Positions 57,584-64,000 of a stretch of DNA of 64,000 nucleotides are shown here, in pieces. Below the pieces are notes generated by a model. The model searched no databases and was not told the origin of the DNA. It saw only the letters and a list, made by a program, of their open reading frames with translations. Position numbers and translations under genes: made by a program. The stretch comes from Chitinophaga sp. LS1 (GTDB lineage Bacteria > Bacteroidota > Bacteroidia > Chitinophagales > Chitinophagaceae). The stretch is from the NCBI RefSeq assembly GCF_034274695.1, contig NZ_CP128362.1, positions 7,938,501 to 8,002,500 of the forward strand. Direction: 5' to 3'. How positions within the stretch are numbered: position 1 is the first letter of the stretch; every line of letters starts with the position of its first letter.

Positions 57584-59580
57584 CAATTCTCATTTTTTAA
57601 CAGGTCAATTACATAGCTCAGTTCATCCACCAGTTTGCTCGCACTACCACCATATCCTTCTGATGTCCAGCGGATCACGCCATTCTTCAGCACCACCTTG
57701 CGTGGAATACCAGATGACCTGAACACCGATGCCATAGATCTGAATACCTGGTCCTGTGCACCTTTGCTTGTAATTTCATCCAACAATACATTGAAGCGGT
57801 AACCTGATTTGCTAATATAGCTCTTGATTTCCTCTTTATAGTTTTTATTGGCAGCCTGCGTAGCAATAAAATAAAATGCGACATGCTTATCTTTCGCATA
57901 TTTATCTACCACCATCTGCATACCGGGGAATGCTGATTTACAAGGTGTACACCACATGGCCCAGAAATCTATCACTACTATTTTATCTTTAAAATCTGTA
58001 GCACTGCTAACCGTCCTGCCATTTAAATCTTTTAATTTAAATGGAGTATATTTTTCACTGATCAGGTGAGACTTAATTTCAGATCTAAACTTCTCTACAT
58101 CTGCTGCAGGTTTCAGACTTTCCATATATGCATCAAAACCATCTTCCTTCCCATTCTTTGCTACATATTCCTTCTTCAGTTTCTCAATCATACCCGGCGT
58201 AGCTGCATTATTACTTACACCTGTTTCCAGTACTGCCGCTGCCTGTGCTGCATTGCCGGTATGCTCCAGGATATCGATATGTGCATCATTCAGTTTTGCA
58301 TTGGTGTAGATAAAGGCTGGAGAGATCATACGCAGATAGGGCATCGCTTCTGCATAGCGGCCCATTTTGTCCAGCATGCGTACCTGTACAGCCAGTTTTT
58401 TATCCAGCTGACTCATTGCAAATTCATCTGCCTGGTTGGGAGTAAAGCGCAGGTTTTCATTGTAAGAGCCATCATGTACTTTGCTGATCAGTTCTTTCAT
58501 CATGGCATTTCCTAAAGGATATATACTATCCAGCGGCATACTGTTTGTCATGAAATGACGTTCTACATTCCAGCGATAAATTTCTACCAGGGAAGCGAAG
58601 TCCATTTGTGGCAGCAATGCAATCAGTTTATCGAATTGTCCTGTTGCCACATAGCCAACTGCGAGTTCCCTATAGATGCCGTAGTACATATACTGCTGTT
58701 CAGCACCGGAATCTTTGCGCATTTCTGCAACCGGGAAGTCCTGCAAAAATTTCTCCATCTTACCCAGTTTAGCATCGTTCTGCTCACTATTATAAGCAGC
58801 CGTATATGCCTGATGGCGTGCCTGACGACCATGAGGGTATTTAGCTAATAATACTGCTTTTACAGAATCCCCTTTGTGGGTATCTTTCAGTTCAAACTGA
58901 TAAGTGCTAAAGATCTGGTAATAGTTAGATTCATCGATGTCTGGTAAACCTGCCAGACGAACGAGGTTTCTCTCCACCTTTTCATTGTATTCATCACCCA
59001 GGCTCATTTTCAGCATAGCCAGGTAATCACCGAAATAACGTGGCATGTACTGGGGATAATTTTTCATTTCCTTACGTATCCACATTTCCAGCGCTTCATC
59101 ACTGATATTGAATTTTTCGAAGTATCCCTGCGGCGCATGACCGAAGGAAGGTTTACGGAATAAACCCCATGCCAGTGCGCCACCAGGCAGCGCTACACCC
59201 TGTTTATTAATAGTGGTTTCTGCAAAGCCATAATCACTATTGTTATCATAAGCGGCGATCTGACCATCCTGTTCTACATAGAATTTGAATGCTACAAACG
59301 CACAGTTCTCCGGCACTAAATATTTTGCATCATAGGTGCCATTGTGCAACTGCAGGTTCACATCATCCAATCCCCATCTGTAGTTGCGGTAGGTGTACAC
59401 CATCCCACGGATATGCTCCTTTCCTGCCAGCGGACCGCCAGCGGGATTGTAATGAATGGTCAACGTATCGCCTGCTACGGGCACACCACTTTTTTGTAAC
59501 CTGCTGCTATCTGTCTGGCTAAAGCCAACACCTGGCACCGCCAGCATCATAGCCAGCGCACTGATCCATGTATACTTCAT
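57583..59580 (-). CDS. Secreted TlpA-like thioredoxin-fold protein with large N-terminal region
   Basis: 665 aa from the ATG at 59580, which gives a signal peptide (ISALAMMLAVPGVGFSQ); an upstream ATG would add 20 unlikely residues. The first 500 or so residues are helical and TPR-like (AEALVHRAYT-style repeats are absent, but YAEAMPYLRM and NAAQAAAVLETG occur). The last 140 form a thioredoxin fold with redox motif FWAMWCTPCKSAFPG. It probably reduces or exchanges disulfides in the periplasm for its partners. Such proteins are common in Bacteroidota SusCD peptide operons. It is the third gene of the unit and overlaps the peptidase start. Confidence 0.88.
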   Translation of the reverse strand: MKYTWISALAMMLAVPGVGFSQTDSSRLQKSGVPVAGDTLTIHYNPAGGPLAGKEHIRGMVYTYRNYRWGLDDVNLQLHNGTYDAKYLVPENCAFVAFKFYVEQDGQIAAYDNNSDYGFAETTINKQGVALPGGALAWGLFRKPSFGHAPQGYFEKFNISDEALEMWIRKEMKNYPQYMPRYFGDYLAMLKMSLGDEYNEKVERNLVRLAGLPDIDESNYYQIFSTYQFELKDTHKGDSVKAVLLAKYPHGRQARHQAYTAAYNSEQNDAKLGKMEKFLQDFPVAEMRKDSGAEQQYMYYGIYRELAVGYVATGQFDKLIALLPQMDFASLVEIYRWNVERHFMTNSMPLDSIYPLGNAMMKELISKVHDGSYNENLRFTPNQADEFAMSQLDKKLAVQVRMLDKMGRYAEAMPYLRMISPAFIYTNAKLNDAHIDILEHTGNAAQAAAVLETGVSNNAATPGMIEKLKKEYVAKNGKEDGFDAYMESLKPAADVEKFRSEIKSHLISEKYTPFKLKDLNGRTVSSATDFKDKIVVIDFWAMWCTPCKSAFPGMQMVVDKYAKDKHVAFYFIATQAANKNYKEEIKSYISKSGYRFNVLLDEITSKGAQDQVFRSMASVFRSSGIPRKVVLKNGVIRWTSEGYGGSASKLVDELSYVIDLLKNEN

Positions 59581-59655
59581 TGTTGGGTTGTTTGTAAGGC
59601 GTACGGGAGAGAGCTGTGACACTCTCCCCCAACACCTCATTATGGTTGGTTTTTG

Positions 59656-61014
59656 TTACTCTGGATTTTGTTCTATCTCTGGATTTAACAGGATATACTT
59701 GTTGCCAATCGGGAAAACATAGCGATTACTGTTTGGCAATAATGTAGTGGTGACACCCTTAAAAGTGCGGGATATTGTTACCTGGTAGGCCGCATCTTTG
59801 TTCAGGCGTTTCTGGTCAAACCATCTGAGACCTGTACCGAAAAATTCTCTTCTTCTTTCTGCGATCACGAGTTGCATCGCGTCTGCACCGGTAGCTGCAT
59901 CTACTGCTACGTAGTCGGTAGTAGCAAAACGTTTTTCACGGATGGAGTTGATCATACTCACAGCAGTGCTGGCATCATTTGAGCGGGCAGCTGCTTCAGC
60001 TATGATCAGCATCATTTCAGGCACGTTTGGCCCCTGGTAGAGCGGATAGTACTCCCGTGTATACATATAGCGGGAGTAGCCGTAACCATTGAATGTAGGA
60101 TAGAAGTTACTACCTGGCCTTACGAACAGCTTATAACGCAGATCATTTGTACCCAGCAATGTGAGCAATGCTGTATCCAGCTGCATACCCTGGTAATATC
60201 CATTGCTGACCTTAGAGAAGATCACTTCAGGATCTTTCAGACGCTGTGGAAAGCCGGAAGTACTGGTCTGGTAATTACGCAGGTCAAGCAAACCATTCTG
60301 CAATGCCAATGCCTGTTCTGCATAACTACGCGCTTTGTCAAACTGTCTTATGCACAGGTATACCCTTGCCAGTACAGCATATACACCTGCTTTGGATGGA
60401 CGGGTATTATAGTCTGGCAAAGATGGCAATGCATCTACAGATGCCAGCAGGTCAGTCAGTATCTGGTTGTACACAGTCTGTACAGAAGCCCTCTTCAAAC
60501 TGGCGTACAAATCAGTAGATACCACCATCGGGATACCCAGGTCAGTAGAAGCTGTTGTACTGTCATACTGTTTACCATATAGATTTACCAGTACCCAAAA
60601 GGTATATGCACGATGTACCAATGCTTCAGCATAAATCTGCTTTTTATCGGCATCTGTACCTTTTGTACTGTTCAGCACACCTTCCAGCGTCAGGTTACAG
60701 TTGTAAATGGTTTTATACATTTTATCCCAGTCAGCATCAGATTGTGCATCTGCCCAGTATTGAGATTTCCATTGATAAGCATTGTAATAGATATCAGTCA
60801 TCTGGATCTGTTTGTTCGTATCCAGGAACCGGGTATCATCGTTGGAATAGGTAGCCAGCCCGAAACAGTTCTCCATTTCGCTGGAGTTATCCATCAGCGC
60901 CCTGTAATCACTGGTATAGGTCAGCACCCGCTGTCCTATCTGATCGATCTCCACGTATTTGCGGCAACCTGTTGCTAACAGTGCAACCGCTATATAGAAA
61001 ATTACTTTTTTCAT
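59656..61014 (-). CDS. SusD-like outer-membrane lipoprotein
   Basis: 452 aa. Lipobox LLATGC after the signal (VIFYIAVALLATGC). TPR-like SusD helices (AEALVHRAYTFWVLVNLYGKQY, AGVYAVLARVYLCIRQFDKA) and the C-terminal block IAERRREFFGTGLRWFDQKRLN. The stop of susC and this start share one base (TAATG), so translation is coupled. Partner of the transporter encoded at the right window edge. Confidence 0.94.
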   Translation of the reverse strand: MKKVIFYIAVALLATGCRKYVEIDQIGQRVLTYTSDYRALMDNSSEMENCFGLATYSNDDTRFLDTNKQIQMTDIYYNAYQWKSQYWADAQSDADWDKMYKTIYNCNLTLEGVLNSTKGTDADKKQIYAEALVHRAYTFWVLVNLYGKQYDSTTASTDLGIPMVVSTDLYASLKRASVQTVYNQILTDLLASVDALPSLPDYNTRPSKAGVYAVLARVYLCIRQFDKARSYAEQALALQNGLLDLRNYQTSTSGFPQRLKDPEVIFSKVSNGYYQGMQLDTALLTLLGTNDLRYKLFVRPGSNFYPTFNGYGYSRYMYTREYYPLYQGPNVPEMMLIIAEAAARSNDASTAVSMINSIREKRFATTDYVAVDAATGADAMQLVIAERRREFFGTGLRWFDQKRLNKDAAYQVTISRTFKGVTTTLLPNSNRYVFPIGNKYILLNPEIEQNPE

Positions 61015-64000
61015 TAGAATGATGCATTAATGTTAAACAAATAGCTGGTCACCGGAGGCGCACTGTAAAAACTGCTGCTGGCGTTCAGGTACTGCGGATC
61101 ATATTTTTCCTTGTTCGCTGCCCAGATCATCCCCAGGTTACGCACATTGCCACTAATGGAAAGGCTCTTGATCACCTTCTTAGGCAACATGCTTTGTGGG
61201 AAATGATAACCCAGTGAAATCTGCTGCAGGCGGATATTGTCGCCACTTCTTAACAGCTTATCTGAAAATTGATAACGCTGGAAGCTATTGTAGTTCAGGT
61301 TATCGAGGCCAGGCACTATCGTGTGTGCTTCGTCACCTGCTTCACGCCATCTCTTTGCAAAATCTTCCTGGCGACCCAGTACACCATAGAAAGAAGAGTA
61401 CTGAGGATAACCATTCACTGATGGTTTCATAAACTTACCACCCATGTAATAAGTAATCTGTACCTGCAGGTCAAAATTCTTATACCTGAAGTTGTTCAGG
61501 AATCCCCCATAGTAAGGAGCAGCTTTCACACCTGCATATTTCAGGTCATCTTTACTAAAAGTGGTTGGAATCGCTTCTGTACTTTTGATGATCTTATTAT
61601 TCTTATCGTAGATCTGCGTCTGACCGGTTTCATCCAGGCCTGCAGAACGGTATACAAACTGAGCTCCGATTGGATAACCATCCAACGTCTGTGCACCGCC
61701 TAAGAGAGCATTCACAGTAAAATTGTTGTAACGGCTGTCTGTTACCTTATTAGTGCTGTAAGCAAAGTTGATGTTAGACCTGAAGGTCATATCTTTTGTA
61801 TCCATCCAGGTGGCTGTCAGCCCCAGGTCAATACCATGGCTCTGGAGTTTACCTGAGTTGAAGTATACGTAAGACCATCCATAAGTAGAGTTGTACGGCT
61901 GGTACACTACAATACCATTGCTCCATTTATGATATACATCGATGCTGGCAGTGAGGCGGTTGTTGAACACGCCGATATCCAGGCCACCATTCAGGGTGCG
62001 GGTAGTTTCCCATTGCAGCTGCTGGTTAGCCGGATTGCTGATAGTACCTGTTGGCAACTGTGTGTTATTGTCAGTAGAGCCCAGGGTAATGACGGCTATA
62101 TTATAACCTGCCAATGGAACAGAACCACCTGTACCGTAAGTCAGCCGTGCACTCAGGTTACTCAGCCAGCTGAATGACTGCATAAAGTTTTCCTGCTGAA
62201 CGTTCCATTTACCACCTATAGACCAGAAAGGTTTCGCACGTTTGCTGCGATCAATACCTAACAGGGTATAATCATCAAAGCGGGCACTACCAGACAGGTC
62301 ATACTTCGCTTTGTAATTGTAAGCCACATTACCAAAGTAAGACAGGTAACGGTTCCTCTGCTCTGTGATGGCACTCAGGTTATTACCAATCTGCTGGGTG
62401 TACCCATACATTGTATTGTAATAGGTGGATGGATCGATGGAACCAAAGGTATTTGCATCCTGATCATATCCATAACGGGTACTCGCATCACCTTTTGTAT
62501 ACGTCTGGCGTATTTCAGAACCTGCCAGCGCTGTAATGTGATGATAACTGTGAATGGTTTTATTGAAATTCAGTTGTCCGCGCAGTGCATATTCACTGTT
62601 CATAGACTGCTGGATATAATAAGTACCCCCGTAAGGAATACTATACACTGGTCTGCCCGTAGTAGAAGATATAGTAGTAAAAGTATTCATATTCATACGA
62701 CCCACATAGCTGTCTATTTCATTGATCGTGCTCAGGTAATAGTTATAACGCTGATACTGACCAGATACATCTGCTGTCAGCCATGGCGTGATCTTAACAT
62801 TGATACCGGAATTGAATCGGGCTGTATTGGCAGTACTCTTGTTATTGCTATAGTTTAACTCCTGGATAGCGTTATAGGTAAAGGGAAGATAACCAAGGTT
62901 CGTCAGGCTGTCTGCAAATTCCGGACGGAATTTAATAGAACGTTGTATCAGGCTACCATCGCTGTTTACCAGCATATCGTATGGACGAAGAGATGTGGTA
63001 GTAGCGCCCAATGCATCTACTGCGGCCTGGTTCGTTTTTGTATTAGCAATCTGGTAGCTAAAACCTGTACTGATCGTCACCCTGTTGTTCCACAGTTTAT
63101 TGGAGAGGTTAGCTGTCAGGTTAGTATTGTCAGCATTGTTACTTCTATAAATTGGATTATCCCTGTTATGGTTGGCAGAGATGTAATAAGAATTGACATC
63201 ATTACCACCGGAAATAGACAGGTTATACTGCTGTGAGATTGCTTTGCGTAGCAGGTATTGCCTGATCTGTCCTTCATTACTGCGTTTAGAAATTTCATCT
63301 ATGGCCGCATCCGCTTCTGCCTGTGTCGCTTCGCCACGCTGTACTTTGAAGAGCCATTCCTGCACTTCACTTGGATTACTTGCATACAAAGGATCATAAT
63401 AATCACTCTGCTTGGCATCAGTAATAAATCCCTTGTTCACCAGGTCTTTTTCCAGGTCTACATACTCAGCAGTGCTCATCCAGTGCATTTTGGAAAATTT
63501 TGGCGCAGACGCCACCCCAACGGTGGAAGAAAAGTTCAACGTAGGTAACCCTTTCTTACCGTGCTTGGTCGTGATCACGATCACACCATTCGCACCTTTT
63601 GCCCCCCATACAGAAGTGGCTACCGCATCCTTGAGGAAAGTGATCTGGTCAATATCTTCAGGGTTGATTTTAGACAGTACAGTATTGTTGGCCATCTGGG
63701 AATTACCAATGGAGGTCAGTCTTTGGTTATCACCGACAGCAATCATGGGGAAACCATCTATCACCACCAGCGGTTCTGAATTAGTAGCATAGGTATTGGT
63801 ACTTCTGATCTGTACAAGACCGGTGTTCACATCTATTTTCACACCCGGTACCTTACCTTCCAGTCTTTGCATGATATCAATTGTAGGTGTAGCTGCAATT
63901 TCTTTTGCAGTGATCACACCATAAGACCCTGTCGCTCTTTCTTTGGAAATCGTCTGGTAACCGGTGCTCACACTCACAGTAACTTCATCTACATTCACCA
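61014..64000 (-). CDS. SusC-like TonB-dependent transporter (N-terminus outside window)
   Basis: About 995 codons visible; the frame is still open at base 64000, so the ATG at 63998 is probably internal. The visible part starts at the hinge (TVSVSTGYQTISKERATGSYG). The plug then shows LEGKVPGVKI, LVVIDGFPM, DIDQITFLKDAVATSVWGAKG and NGVIVITTKHG, and the barrel closes with YLFNINASF. The signal peptide, regulatory-like domain and any STN domain lie to the right. First visible gene of the SusC-SusD-TlpA-peptidase operon. Confidence 0.94.
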   Translation of the reverse strand, partial: VNVDEVTVSVSTGYQTISKERATGSYGVITAKEIAATPTIDIMQRLEGKVPGVKIDVNTGLVQIRSTNTYATNSEPLVVIDGFPMIAVGDNQRLTSIGNSQMANNTVLSKINPEDIDQITFLKDAVATSVWGAKGANGVIVITTKHGKKGLPTLNFSSTVGVASAPKFSKMHWMSTAEYVDLEKDLVNKGFITDAKQSDYYDPLYASNPSEVQEWLFKVQRGEATQAEADAAIDEISKRSNEGQIRQYLLRKAISQQYNLSISGGNDVNSYYISANHNRDNPIYRSNNADNTNLTANLSNKLWNNRVTISTGFSYQIANTKTNQAAVDALGATTTSLRPYDMLVNSDGSLIQRSIKFRPEFADSLTNLGYLPFTYNAIQELNYSNNKSTANTARFNSGINVKITPWLTADVSGQYQRYNYYLSTINEIDSYVGRMNMNTFTTISSTTGRPVYSIPYGGTYYIQQSMNSEYALRGQLNFNKTIHSYHHITALAGSEIRQTYTKGDASTRYGYDQDANTFGSIDPSTYYNTMYGYTQQIGNNLSAITEQRNRYLSYFGNVAYNYKAKYDLSGSARFDDYTLLGIDRSKRAKPFWSIGGKWNVQQENFMQSFSWLSNLSARLTYGTGGSVPLAGYNIAVITLGSTDNNTQLPTGTISNPANQQLQWETTRTLNGGLDIGVFNNRLTASIDVYHKWSNGIVVYQPYNSTYGWSYVYFNSGKLQSHGIDLGLTATWMDTKDMTFRSNINFAYSTNKVTDSRYNNFTVNALLGGAQTLDGYPIGAQFVYRSAGLDETGQTQIYDKNNKIIKSTEAIPTTFSKDDLKYAGVKAAPYYGGFLNNFRYKNFDLQVQITYYMGGKFMKPSVNGYPQYSSFYGVLGRQEDFAKRWREAGDEAHTIVPGLDNLNYNSFQRYQFSDKLLRSGDNIRLQQISLGYHFPQSMLPKKVIKSLSISGNVRNLGMIWAANKEKYDPQYLNASSSFYSAPPVTSYLFNINASF

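Noticed and set aside
58066..58515. 149-aa plus-strand frame opposite the TlpA-like gene
   Set aside because: Shadow frame with implausible Cys/Phe/Ile composition.

Overview
The window looks like a chromosomal segment of a Bacteroidota bacterium, most likely Chitinophaga or a close relative. This rests on three SusC/SusD pairs, a FecR/ECF-sigma pair, a TlpA-like protein in a SusCD operon, a DUF6377-type regulator and a tRNA promoter of the Bacteroidetes TTTG / TAnnTTTG type. The genus is an inference from gene content and style; no marker gene is present to prove it.

1-22 kb (minus strand): a hybrid NRPS-PKS gene cluster, read from high to low coordinates. The order is TonB-dependent outer-membrane protein, secreted esterase, O-methyltransferase, GT10 (fucosyltransferase-like) glycosyltransferase, FkbM-type methyltransferase, GT2 glycosyltransferase, NRPS (PCP-Cy-A[Ox]-PCP-C), discrete acyltransferase, NRPS (C-PCP-C-A-PCP), and a KS-AT polyketide synthase cut by the left window edge. 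The first NRPS reads as a cysteine-activating, heterocyclising and oxidising module, so the product should contain a thiazole. An FMN-type oxidase domain sits inside its adenylation domain between motifs A4 and A5. No thioesterase, PPTase or MbtH gene is visible, so the cluster continues to the left.

22-26 kb: a scar. A stump of an NRPS condensation domain abuts a decayed, 3'-truncated group II intron whose reverse transcriptase has two frameshifts and a nonsense codon. Next come broken small genes and a truncated ISL3-family element with an in-frame stop. The upstream end of the biosynthetic cluster appears to have been cut here.

26-33 kb: single genes: an SGNH hydrolase, a TPR/DUF5677-like protein, a lipoprotein, a UvrD-like helicase and a membrane-anchored DUF6377-type regulator. 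The regulator is divergent from the following operon.

33-47 kb: a glycan-use operon (SusC, SusD, GH31 alpha-glucosidase-like), tRNA-Gly(GCC) with promoter and terminator, a sulfatase, a membrane coiled-coil protein, a small DUF4157 protein, a flavin reductase-like oxidoreductase and transketolase.

47-54 kb: ECF sigma factor, FecR anti-sigma, SusC, SusD and a glycerophosphodiester phosphodiesterase, all on the plus strand.

54-64 kb: a second minus-strand nutrient operon, SusC (cut by the right edge) - SusD - TlpA-like thioredoxin protein - S9 prolyl-oligopeptidase-family peptidase. Its terminator lies at 54.8 kb, next to an unexplained 73-bp inverted repeat.
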